Assembly: GCA_965247735.1 (NCBI GenBank)
Contig: CBDFHN010000002.1
Coordinates: 2,914,001-2,978,000 of the forward strand
Length of the DNA stretch: 64,000 bases
Direction: 5' to 3'
Source of the DNA: JAOXRU01 sp965247735
GTDB lineage: Bacteria > Bacteroidota > Bacteroidia > Flavobacteriales > Flavobacteriaceae
The notes below the pieces were generated by a model. The model made no database searches, was not told the DNA's origin, and saw only the letters and a list, made by a program, of their open reading frames with translations. The position numbers and the translations under genes were made by a program. This document shows positions 8,004 to 16,238 of the stretch, piece after piece. Position 1 is the first letter of the stretch, and every line of letters begins with the position of its first letter.

Positions 8004-10622
8004 TTAAAAACTATATCTAACCGTAATTCTACCATTAATACCTGGTTCAGATTCCCATCCTAAACCTTCTGCCGATTTCGACCCTTGGTTTATGATATAC
8101 TCATCTAAAATATTATTAACATTTAGTATTACTTTAAATTTATCGTTCTTCCAGTTTAAAGCTCCATCTACTCTAAAGTAATCTGGGTATTCATACCATT
8201 CAGAAATATCACCTCCCCATATAGATCTATCAAGTAAATATTGATATCCTATAGAGGCTCCAAAACCTTTTAATTTTGAATTTGGATTAAAATTATAATT
8301 TAACCATGTATTGGTAATGTGTTTTGCATGCCCAGGTAAACGTGTTCCTATTTTTAAAGGGTCAGTATCTTCCGTAATAGTAAGGTCTGTATAAGCATAG
8401 TTAATAACAACATTTAACCCTTTAGTGATTTGCCCTTGCATATCAAACTCTATACCTTTAGACTCTACTTCTCCAATTAGCACATCAAAACTAGCGCCAG
8501 GAGGTGTTACCGTAATATTCTTTTTAGTAATATTATAAGCAGTTAATGATGTTTTTAAACGACCGTTTAACCATTCTTTTTTTAATCCAAATTCTAAGTT
8601 AGTAGCTAGTACTGGATCAAAATTATTTCCGTTTTCATCTGTTCCATAATTAGGATTAAAAGATTTATCAAATAAACCATACACATTAAAAGAAGAAAGG
8701 ATCTTATAACTAATACCAACTCTAGGGGTAAACTTATGATCAAATTTTGGATCACCGCCAATACCTGTTTCTTGAATCTCTGTATACCTCCCAGCAAATG
8801 TTATCTTTAACTTATCATTTATAAGGTTAAGCTCATCTTGTAAATACATCGATTTTGTTTTGGTATAACCTCCCCAAACACTTTCTCTGTCTTTTACATT
8901 GGTTGATCTGTCAAAATTTGGATATACCGCATTCCCATAAACAGGTTTAAATACATTAAAAGGAGTAATGTCTACAATAGCACTTTGCCCAACATCACCA
9001 TAAGTATCCGTTTCTTTAAATTCCGCAGCAGCCAATATTTTATGATTAATAACACCAGTTGTAAACTTACCATTAAGGTTGGCTTGTAACTGCACTGTAG
9101 TTCCTAAACCGTCCCAAAGTGTCATTTCTCTCAGAACATCTCCATTTTTCTCTAAGGTAGTTCCCCAGAAAAAATCTCCTTCTTGTTCTAATTGCATATA
9201 AAACCCATTAAGGTTCAGTTTCCAATTATCATTAAATTTATGTTCTACATTTACCAATGTACTCCACTGGGTAAACTCGGTAGCAGGAAAATCTTTATCT
9301 ATATGCGAAGCATCTCTATCTAAACTTTTAAAATCATAACCAGCAGGCACAGAAACACCATTTGTTCCTACCATCATATTAGATTTCTGAAGACCAAACT
9401 CTGTGGTAATTGTTGTTTTATCAGATACTAAAAATCGTAACGATGGATTAATGCTAAACCTATCATTTTTCTCGAATTTACGGTGTGTTTCATTTTGTTG
9501 ATACATTCCATTAATTCTATACTGTACATTACCAGCTTTATCAAAAGAACCACCAAAATCTGCACTTGCTCTATAGGTGTTAAAAGAGGCAAGACTAACA
9601 CTTACTTCACGAACTTTATTCTTTGATGGTTTTTTAGTAGTTACATTATAAAAACCACCTGGTTCGCCAGAAGAAATCATAAAACCGCCTGGACCTTTAA
9701 TAAATTCTACACTTTCTACATTAGACATATCTTCTGTTAATGGGCCATAAGGCAAGTCCATGTTAAGACCATTTCTAAAAAAAGGTAAATCAAAACCACG
9801 CATAGATATAGTAGTATAAGCTTCCCAGCCTCCTGTAAACATTACACCACTTACATTCCGAGAAATACCTTCTCTAATATTCATAATTCCTTGATCTAAT
9901 AAAACATCACCACTTATTATTTGAATATTTTGGGGAATATCTATTAGTTTATTATCTAATCGCAACGATTTTGATGGATTACGTATTGCATATTTCTTTC
10001 TAATATTTCCATTAACAACTACTTCTTGTAATGATTCGGCTGTTTCTTTTAATGAAAAATTAACCTGAGTATCAACCCCTGAAACTATACTTACTGTTTG
10101 CGACTGTTCTTTTAACCCCATAGAGCTAGTTGTCATAATATACTCTCCTTCTGGCGCATAAAAACTAAAATAACCGTTTTCATTAGATGAAGAACCAAAA
10201 GAAGTTCCTTTCAATAATACAGAAACAAATGCTGCAGGACTACCATCACTTGTTTTAATAGCACCTTGTACCTTTCCTTTTTTAGCCTTGCTTTGGATAT
10301 GAATTGTAGTTCCTCTTAAACGGTAATAGACGCTATGTGCTACCAATACATCGTTTAATAATTCTCTTAAGCTAACAGCTGTATAGCTTTTGTTTAATTT
10401 TCTTTCAATTTTTAAAGATGATGGTGTGTAGGAGAATACACATCCAGCTTTTTTCTCGATTTTTGTTAATGCTGTAGCTAAGGTTTCATTGTTAAATGTT
10501 ATAGAAAGTTCCTTATCTAAAATAGAATTTTGCTGAGCACTAATTAACTGCAGCCCTAAGAATAGAAATACAGAAAGCTGTATTACACGCATAGCATATG
10601 CGTTAAAAGTAAAATATTTCAT
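8004..10622 (-). CDS. TonB-dependent siderophore receptor with N-terminal signalling (STN) domain
   Basis: An 872-aa outer-membrane protein. Residues 1-29 are a signal peptide. About 35-110 is an STN/secretin-like domain (LSITFNNETLATALTKIEKKAG ... TAVSLRELLNDVLVAHSVYYR). About 115-195 is a carboxypeptidase-regulatory-like beta domain. The plug (about 205-330) has RNPSKSLRLDNKLIDIPQNI and an AYTTISMRGFDLPFFRNG segment of the FpvA/FhuE siderophore class. A 22-strand-type barrel ends in the aromatic motif ITVRYSF. The STN domain contacts a FecR anti-sigma factor, and the sigma and FecR genes lie directly upstream. This is therefore a signal-transducing ferric-siderophore importer. The siderophore identity is unknown. 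Confidence 0.93.
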   Translation of the reverse strand: MKYFTFNAYAMRVIQLSVFLFLGLQLISAQQNSILDKELSITFNNETLATALTKIEKKAGCVFSYTPSSLKIERKLNKSYTAVSLRELLNDVLVAHSVYYRLRGTTIHIQSKAKKGKVQGAIKTSDGSPAAFVSVLLKGTSFGSSSNENGYFSFYAPEGEYIMTTSSMGLKEQSQTVSIVSGVDTQVNFSLKETAESLQEVVVNGNIRKKYAIRNPSKSLRLDNKLIDIPQNIQIISGDVLLDQGIMNIREGISRNVSGVMFTGGWEAYTTISMRGFDLPFFRNGLNMDLPYGPLTEDMSNVESVEFIKGPGGFMISSGEPGGFYNVTTKKPSKNKVREVSVSLASFNTYRASADFGGSFDKAGNVQYRINGMYQQNETHRKFEKNDRFSINPSLRFLVSDKTTITTEFGLQKSNMMVGTNGVSVPAGYDFKSLDRDASHIDKDFPATEFTQWSTLVNVEHKFNDNWKLNLNGFYMQLEQEGDFFWGTTLEKNGDVLREMTLWDGLGTTVQLQANLNGKFTTGVINHKILAAAEFKETDTYGDVGQSAIVDITPFNVFKPVYGNAVYPNFDRSTNVKDRESVWGGYTKTKSMYLQDELNLINDKLKITFAGRYTEIQETGIGGDPKFDHKFTPRVGISYKILSSFNVYGLFDKSFNPNYGTDENGNNFDPVLATNLEFGLKKEWLNGRLKTSLTAYNITKKNITVTPPGASFDVLIGEVESKGIEFDMQGQITKGLNVVINYAYTDLTITEDTDPLKIGTRLPGHAKHITNTWLNYNFNPNSKLKGFGASIGYQYLLDRSIWGGDISEWYEYPDYFRVDGALNWKNDKFKVILNVNNILDEYIINQGSKSAEGLGWESEPGINGRITVRYSF

Positions 10623-10668
10623 ATTTTTGTTAATATGTTGATTGATTTATAGAATTGATTTTCATATT

Positions 10669-10707
10669 ACCGGTATGTAGTTTGTCGACGGCGTACCGGT
10701 TTTTTTT
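10669..10707. other. Inverted repeat with T-run between fecR-like gene and TonB receptor
   Basis: A 7-bp stem ACCGGTA/TACCGGT with an 18-nt loop containing GTCGAC is followed by eight T on the plus strand. It stands 47 bp before the minus-strand receptor start. It looks like a terminator only for plus-strand transcription, although no plus gene precedes it. It may instead be an operator or a structure in the receptor leader. Confidence 0.5.
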
Positions 10708-10759
10708 GTGATTGTTTTTAAGGCGGAATACTTTTTTTCATCGTGTTCTAAATTTTTGA

Positions 10760-11680
10760 CTAATAAATTATAACTGTTTTTCCTTTTATTTTGTACTTAA
10801 ACTGTAATACAAAACTTAAATCATCCAAAAGGCGCTCTAATGACGGATGATCATACATTCCTTTGTAAGTTTCCTTTTTTAAAGCTTTATTTTTTATTTG
10901 TATTTTAACATCATACAACCGTTCTATCTTTCGTGAAATTGTTAGAAAGGACTCATTATTAAAATATAATTTGTTGACTATCCATCTATTAAAATGACTA
11001 GCATTTACCGTACGTTTTTCTAAATTATGCTGATAAAGTATTGCTTGTTCGTTGGGCAGTAACATCATATTGTTATCTAACATTGTGTTATCAGAAAACA
11101 ATACTCTCCCTTCATTTAATGTTAAAATAGTTGCTTCGTCTGGATAGGCAGACAAGTTAAATTTTGTTCCTAAAACCCTAGTTTTAGAAATTGAAGTTTC
11201 AATTATAAATGGTCTAAAACTGTCTCTTGCTACTTCAAAATACCCTTCGCCAAGCAGTTCCACCGTTCTGGAACTATCACCATAGTTATTTGGCACATTT
11301 AGTATTGATGCTACATTGAGGTGTACAATTGTTCCGTCTGGCAAGGTAATTATCTCTTTTTGCTGTGCTAATGTGGTATATGATGTAAAACTATCTTTTA
11401 CTAAAAAAATGTATGCTCCTAAACTTATAAAAAGCATAAAACTAGCCGCTACACTCCAAAACATTGTTGACTTAGACAAGAATACTTTTGGCTTTTGAGT
11501 TTTAGAGGTATGTATAACTTCTTTAATGTTATTCCATAATTTCTCTTCTTGAAATGCTGAAATATCTCCAGTTTCTGTTTCATCCTCCTGAGTTAGCAAC
11601 CAATTTTCTACCACTAATAATTCTGCAGCAGTACAGCTCTCTTTCGCATATTTTTTTAGTAATTCTGGTGTAATTTTCAT
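10760..11680 (-). CDS. FecR family anti-sigma factor / sigma regulator
   Basis: A 306-aa single-pass membrane protein. Residues 1-60 form the cytoplasmic sigma-binding helical domain, a membrane helix is at about 74-94 (FWSVAASFMLFISLGAYIFLV), and the periplasmic FecR domain follows (EIITLPDGTIVHLNVASILNVP, then the GEGYFEVARD motif at about residues 150-159 and the TRVLGTKFNL motif). The C-terminal part (about 230-306) is an STN-like segment that meets the receptor. It lies between the sigma factor gene and the receptor gene and should transmit siderophore binding to the ECF sigma factor. Confidence 0.92.
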   Translation of the reverse strand: MKITPELLKKYAKESCTAAELLVVENWLLTQEDETETGDISAFQEEKLWNNIKEVIHTSKTQKPKVFLSKSTMFWSVAASFMLFISLGAYIFLVKDSFTSYTTLAQQKEIITLPDGTIVHLNVASILNVPNNYGDSSRTVELLGEGYFEVARDSFRPFIIETSISKTRVLGTKFNLSAYPDEATILTLNEGRVLFSDNTMLDNNMMLLPNEQAILYQHNLEKRTVNASHFNRWIVNKLYFNNESFLTISRKIERLYDVKIQIKNKALKKETYKGMYDHPSLERLLDDLSFVLQFKYKIKGKTVIIY

Positions 11681-11836
11681 CTTGCAAAATACTGTTTCAA
11701 TACTATAGTCGTAGAAAAACAGAAGGAGTCCTAGTTAGACAGTTGTTTATTTTGTTAGAATTACAAAACACTCATTCAAAAAAACACATAACTAGACAAC
11801 TTTCAGTACGTTAAATGTTCTTTCGGAAACAAAAAA

Positions 11837-12325
11837 TCAACAAAACAAATCTTGAGACAGCTCTTTTCTTATAAATGAAAGTGCTTTTGTTAAATGATTT
11901 TTTACTGTTTTTTTGGAAATAATCAATCGTTCAGAAATTTCATTTACATTAAGCTGCTCTTCTCTACTAAGCCTGTATACTTTTTGACATTGACATGGTA
12001 GCTGGTTTACAATTACCTGCATGTCTTGTTCCAAAAACTCAGAAATTGCTTCATTATGAGCTAAACACTTTTGATCAAAGCCCGTCTCTTCGCATAAATT
12101 ACAATCAGAAAATTCTTGCTTTTTATACTGCTTTCTGTAATGATCAATCACCTTTAACTTTGCAGATTTCACAAGGTAATGCTCTATAGAATCAGTAATT
12201 TTTAATTCGGCTCTTCGTTTCCATATCGAAATAAAAATATCTTGTACCATTTCCTCCGAGGCTACCACATCTTTAGTTTTTCCATAACAAATATGATATA
12301 GTTTTTTCCAAAAAAAACGATACAA
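11837..12325 (-). CDS. ECF-type RNA polymerase sigma-70 factor (FecI-like), non-ATG start
   Basis: 162 codons from a TTG at 12325. Region 2 is visible (ASEEMVQDIFISIWKRRAEL, about residues 22-41), as is the region 4 helix-turn-helix (NVNEISERLIISKKTVKNHLTKALSFIRKEL, near the C-terminus). Sigma-70 factors of this Bacteroidota class start with a conserved FEELY segment. Here TTT GAG GAA precedes the TTG in frame, and the frame stays open for about 19 more codons to a TAG without any ATG or GTG. Translation must use TTG, or the gene has lost its start. It should direct transcription of the adjoining FecR and TonB receptor genes. Confidence 0.8.
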   Translation of the reverse strand: MYRFFWKKLYHICYGKTKDVVASEEMVQDIFISIWKRRAELKITDSIEHYLVKSAKLKVIDHYRKQYKKQEFSDCNLCEETGFDQKCLAHNEAISEFLEQDMQVIVNQLPCQCQKVYRLSREEQLNVNEISERLIISKKTVKNHLTKALSFIRKELSQDLFC

Positions 12326-12534
12326 TTCCTCAAAAGAAGCACTGCTTTTTAAATTATATGTTTTAGGAGGTTTCGTAGCTCGCTATTTTTATTTAGATTA
12401 CTTGTAAATAATAAGCAAAAATAAATTCTTCTCAACTTAAAAACAAGTAAACAGATAAAAAATAATGCTATTTGCCCAAATTATAAAGTTTAATCTTTGC
12501 ATTACTCATAATCTAAAATTAAAAAAAACACTCC

Positions 12535-12591
12535 TTTGTATAACAATAAAAAAATAAAACGTTATTGTTAGTGTAAAAGCCCGACAAAAGC
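12535..12591 (+). repeat. Upstream copy 1 of a duplicated leader segment
   Basis: TTTGTATAA at 12535-12543 and a 36-bp stretch ending at the ATG recur before the second paralogue (13075-13121). The duplication therefore included the leader and perhaps the promoter. Confidence 0.6.
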
Positions 12592-12969
12592 ATGCCTGAA
12601 AATTTAACATTAGATTTTTGTACGCTAGAAATCTACGATACTTACGTGATTTCGACGATAGATGAAGGTGTACATGTGAATAAAAAAATGGGGCAACTCT
12701 TGATAGACTCCATCATTCCGCATTACAAAAATATTCCTTTTGTATATATTACTAACCGAAAGTATTCGTATTCTATTGACCCCACAATATATTTGAAAAC
12801 CTCAAAAATTAATGATTTACTAGGTTTTGCTATTGTAAGTACTGATAAATTGCCTTTAAATAATGTTAAAGTAGAAAAGCTCTTTGCTAATAAACCACTT
12901 GAAACCTTTAACACCTTAAAAGATGCCATCTTTTGGGCAAAAAAACTCACCCAAATAGATTTTGCATAG
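12592..12969 (+). CDS. Conserved hypothetical protein, first of a tandem pair (possible STAS/SpoIIAA-like fold)
   Basis: A 125-aa soluble protein without signal peptide. Alternating short strands and helices (LDFCTLEIYDTYVISTIDEGVHVNKKMGQLLI ... VYITNRKYSYSIDPTIYLKT ... LLGFAIVSTDKLPLNNVKVEKLFANKPL) are compatible with small Bacteroidota proteins of STAS/SpoIIAA-like type, but I do not recognise a defined family with certainty. The next gene is a paralogue, about 65% identical by eye, with matching upstream DNA. Function unknown. Confidence 0.75.
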   Translation: MPENLTLDFCTLEIYDTYVISTIDEGVHVNKKMGQLLIDSIIPHYKNIPFVYITNRKYSYSIDPTIYLKTSKINDLLGFAIVSTDKLPLNNVKVEKLFANKPLETFNTLKDAIFWAKKLTQIDFA

Positions 12970-13074
12970 TAGAACTACTAGAATAAACTAGTATTGGTAA
13001 TCGCTAAGACTAGTTAATGATTTTTCCTGATAAGACATTAGATTCCATAGGAGAACTTAAAAAAAATCTGCATC

Positions 13075-13121
13075 TTTGTATAAAACAAAACGTTATTATT
13101 GGTATAAAAGTCCCCAAAAGC
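13075..13121 (+). repeat. Upstream copy 2 of a duplicated leader segment
   Basis: TTTGTATAA at 13075-13083 followed by AAAACGTTATTATTGG and AAAAGCATG, matching the leader of the first paralogue with a 10-bp shorter spacer. Confidence 0.6.
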
Positions 13122-13493
13122 ATGCCCAAAATTTTAACATTCGATTTTTGTACGCTATCAATCTATGATAATTATACAATTGCAATAATAGATCAAGGTG
13201 TGCATGTACATAAAAAAATGGGAAAACTCATAATAGATACTATAACACCCTATTATCAAAACTCTCCTTTTGTATATATTACTAACCGAAAATATTCGTA
13301 TTCTGTTGACCCCACAATATATTTAGAAACCTCAAAAATTCATACTTTATTGGGTCTTGCTGTTGTTAGCATAGAAGAATTGCCCATAAATAATGTAAAA
13401 GTGGAAAAACTATTTGCAAACAAACCATTTAAAACCTTTAAAACAATTGAAGATGCCATCTCTTGGGCACAAATACTTATCAAAGTAGGATAA
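13122..13493 (+). CDS. Conserved hypothetical protein, second of a tandem pair
   Basis: A 123-aa paralogue of the preceding gene. An in-frame ATG exists at 13017, but the ATG at 13122 is preferred. The protein then aligns end to end with its neighbour (MPKILTFDFCTLSIYDNYT against MPENLTLDFCTLEIYDTYV). The 36 bases before this ATG also match those before the first gene (AAAACGTTATTrTTrGTrTAAAAG...AAAAGCATGCC), showing they are upstream sequence rather than coding. Most differences are conservative. Function unknown; the pair arose by a recent tandem duplication. Confidence 0.75.
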   Translation: MPKILTFDFCTLSIYDNYTIAIIDQGVHVHKKMGKLIIDTITPYYQNSPFVYITNRKYSYSVDPTIYLETSKIHTLLGLAVVSIEELPINNVKVEKLFANKPFKTFKTIEDAISWAQILIKVG

Positions 13494-13528
13494 CATTTTA
13501 GCACCACTAGAATAAGCTTGATTAGAAA

Positions 13529-13696
13529 TTAGTATCGATAATAACTAACACTACTAGATGGTCCTTCTTGAAAGCGAATTTCTGCTTTTGCAGCTTCATT
13601 TTTATCAAACGAATAGTTTAAATAACTAATCAATGAAATTATACCTACCAAAAAGATAAGTATAAATACGATGATTATTTTATAACTTCGTTTCAA
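13529..13696 (-). CDS. Predicted 55-aa single-pass membrane peptide (TTG start)
   Basis: A short minus-strand frame in the 339-bp gap before rnr. From a TTG at 13696 it encodes a basic start (KRSYK), a strongly hydrophobic helix (IIIVFILIFLVGIISLISYL, residues 7-26) and a polar tail with acidic and aromatic residues ending SYYRY. The frame is open further upstream to 13737 but contains no ATG or GTG. The clean positive-inside membrane topology argues for a real small protein rather than noise, but it matches no family known to me. Confidence 0.45.
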   Translation of the reverse strand: MKRSYKIIIVFILIFLVGIISLISYLNYSFDKNEAAKAEIRFQEGPSSSVSYYRY

Positions 13697-13831
13697 AATA
13701 GAGAATGCGTTTATACTATAGACGAATAAATTATGATAATGTTACACTTTTTTTAAGAAATATTTAACTTTTTTAAAAAATTGCGCTGCGTCAATAAATA
13801 ATCGTACTTTTCAACAAACAAATTATAATTA

Positions 13832-16033
13832 ATGTCAAAGAAAAAGAAACGAGCTACAAAGCAACGATCTTATGAAATTACAAAAGGTATTTTTTCCGTA
13901 TTAGAAAAAGAAAAAAGCGGAGGTCTTAACTACAAGCAAATTGCATCAAAACTAGGAATTACAGACCCTAGTAGCAGAAATCAACTCATAAAAAAGCTTA
14001 CCCAACTTAAAGAAAGTAAAAAAATAATAGAAGTAGATCGTGGTCGGTTTAAGGCCATTCCTTCTCAAAATTATTATGTTGGAATCATAGATATTACAAG
14101 TAATGGAAACGCATATGTTGTGGTTGAAGAACTAGAATCTGACGTTTTTGTGCCTGCAAAGTATATTAATAAAGCTTTTCATGGAGATGAAGTTCAGGTA
14201 TATGTGTACCCAAGAAGAAAAAAAGGTAAAAAACTAGAAGGAGAAATCTCTAAAGTTCTAGAACGTAAAAAAACTACTTTTGTTGGAATTATTCAACTGC
14301 AAAAATCTTTTGCTTTTGTGGTTCCTACTGATAGTAGAATGCAGTCTGACTTTTTTGTTTCCAAAGATCATATCAGTACCGCTAAAGATGGAGATAAAGT
14401 CTTAGTAGAATTTAAAGATTGGCCAGATAAAGCACAATCACCACACGGTATTATAAAAGAAGTACTTGGTAAACCAGGAGAGCACAATACAGAAATACAT
14501 GCTATTCTTGCCGAATATGGACTTCCATATCGTTTTCCTGAAGAAATAGAAGACTATGCCAATAAAATAGATACTTCTATTACGGCTTCAGAAATCGATA
14601 ACCGTAGAGATATGAGAGATACACTCACCTTTACGATAGATCCAAAAGATGCTAAGGATTTTGATGATGCATTGTCTTTTAAAGTTTTAGAAAATGGCAA
14701 TTACGAAATTGGAGTCCATATTGCAGATGTATCGCATTATCTTATTCCAGGAACCATCCTAGATGATGAAGCTTATGATAGAGCTACATCTGTATATTTA
14801 GTAGATAGAGTGGTGCCAATGTTACCAGAAGTATTATCTAATAATGCTTGTTCCTTGCGTCCACATGAAGAAAAATATACTTTTTCGGCAGTTTTTGAGC
14901 TCAACGAAAAGGCAGAATTACTAAACCAATGGTTTGGTAGAACAGTTACCTATTCTGATGCGCGTTTTGCATATGAAGAAGCACAGTTTGTTATCGAAAA
15001 CGAACATGGAAATATTCCAGCAGACATCTCTATTAAAGAAAGTGGTGCCTATGAAGTGGACAAACCTATTGTAGAAGCTATCCTAAAATTTGATGAGCTT
15101 GCAAAAGTATTGCGTAAAAAAAGAATGCACGATGGTGCAATTTCTTTTGACAAGGTAGAAGTTAAATTTATCTTAGATGAAAATTCAGTACCGGAAGGTG
15201 TCTATTTTAAAGAATCCAAAGATGCCAACAAACTTATAGAAGAGTTTATGCTGCTTGCCAATAGAAAAGTAGCCGAATTTATTGGAAAGAGAACACCAGA
15301 ACCAACATTTGTTTATAGAACACATGCCGAGCCAGATCCAGACAAATTAGCACAATTGAATACGGTTGTTTCTAAATTTGGTCATGCTGTAGATCTAACG
15401 AGCAAGAGTTCAATTACCGATTCATTAAACAAACTATTGGAGAATGTAAAAGGTAAAAAAGAACAGAATCTAGTAGACACACTTGCCATTAGAACCATGA
15501 GCAAGGCCATGTATACAACCAAAAACATTGGACATTACGGACTATCATTTTCGCATTATTCCCACTTTACATCGCCTATCCGTAGGTATCCAGATGTGAT
15601 GACGCACCGCTTATTACAACATTATCTAGACAAAGGTAATTCTGTAAAGGCAGATGAATATGAAGTTAAGTGCAAGCATTCGTCCAATATGGAAGGTCTG
15701 GCTGCAAGTGCAGAGCGAAACTCCATTAAGTACATGCAAATAAAGTTCATGCAAGACCATAGCGAAAAGGAATTCTTGGGTGTTATCTCTGGAGTTACTG
15801 AATGGGGAATCTATGTGGAAGTTATAGAAAACAAATGCGAAGGAATGGTCAGAATTAGAGATATTAAGGACGACTATTACGAATTTGACGAAAAACAATA
15901 TGCCCTTGTCGGTAGTAAAAGCAAAAACATGTATCAGCTTGGAGACGAAGTTATTGTAGCTGTAAAAAGCACCGATTTAATGAAACGTCATCTCGATTTT
16001 AGCCTGCTTGGAAAACCAGAAAATCAGGAATAA
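13832..16033 (+). CDS. rnr: Ribonuclease R (3'-5' exoribonuclease)
   Basis: A 733-aa protein of standard RNase R length and order: a basic start and N-terminal winged-helix/cold-shock regions (to about residue 220), an RNB catalytic domain from about 260 with the metal-binding signature TIDPKDAKDFDDAL (four conserved Asp), the HYGLSFSHYSHFTSPIRRYPD segment (about residues 569-589), and an S1 RNA-binding domain from about 645 (EFLGVISGVTEWGIYVEVIENK). It degrades structured RNA in the cytoplasm. It is monocistronic, and a structured intergenic element follows its stop by about 50 bp. Confidence 0.96.
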   Translation: MSKKKKRATKQRSYEITKGIFSVLEKEKSGGLNYKQIASKLGITDPSSRNQLIKKLTQLKESKKIIEVDRGRFKAIPSQNYYVGIIDITSNGNAYVVVEELESDVFVPAKYINKAFHGDEVQVYVYPRRKKGKKLEGEISKVLERKKTTFVGIIQLQKSFAFVVPTDSRMQSDFFVSKDHISTAKDGDKVLVEFKDWPDKAQSPHGIIKEVLGKPGEHNTEIHAILAEYGLPYRFPEEIEDYANKIDTSITASEIDNRRDMRDTLTFTIDPKDAKDFDDALSFKVLENGNYEIGVHIADVSHYLIPGTILDDEAYDRATSVYLVDRVVPMLPEVLSNNACSLRPHEEKYTFSAVFELNEKAELLNQWFGRTVTYSDARFAYEEAQFVIENEHGNIPADISIKESGAYEVDKPIVEAILKFDELAKVLRKKRMHDGAISFDKVEVKFILDENSVPEGVYFKESKDANKLIEEFMLLANRKVAEFIGKRTPEPTFVYRTHAEPDPDKLAQLNTVVSKFGHAVDLTSKSSITDSLNKLLENVKGKKEQNLVDTLAIRTMSKAMYTTKNIGHYGLSFSHYSHFTSPIRRYPDVMTHRLLQHYLDKGNSVKADEYEVKCKHSSNMEGLAASAERNSIKYMQIKFMQDHSEKEFLGVISGVTEWGIYVEVIENKCEGMVRIRDIKDDYYEFDEKQYALVGSKSKNMYQLGDEVIVAVKSTDLMKRHLDFSLLGKPENQE

Positions 16034-16079
16034 GTCTTTTTGGTATAGCTTTTGATATCTTAGCAACTTAACATTGTAG

Positions 16080-16192
16080 TTTTGGGCGTTACCTAAACAG
16101 GTCGGGCTTTACACTGTATCTTTTTAAAAACCAATAGTAAAAATAACTATTGGTTTTTAAAAAGGATGCCGTTGCAATCCCTAACGCAAAAA
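16080..16192. repeat. Structured intergenic element with long hairpin
   Basis: Closing arms GCGTTA (16086-16091) and TAACGC (16182-16187) enclose three segments: a short CCTAAACAGG hairpin, a GGTCGGGCTTTACACTGTATC / GATGCCGTTGCAATCCC pair, and a perfect 18-bp stem (16121-16138 with 16146-16163, loop of 7). The layout resembles an unnamed palindromic repeat that I recall between genes of many Bacteroidota (GGGCGTT...GGTCGGGCT...GGATGCCG...ATCCCTAACGC). It may also end rnr transcripts. Only one copy was seen in this window. Confidence 0.6.
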
Positions 16193-16238
16193 ATCTGAAT
16201 GCTATATAACATACGTAGATACCACTAAAGAACATTAT

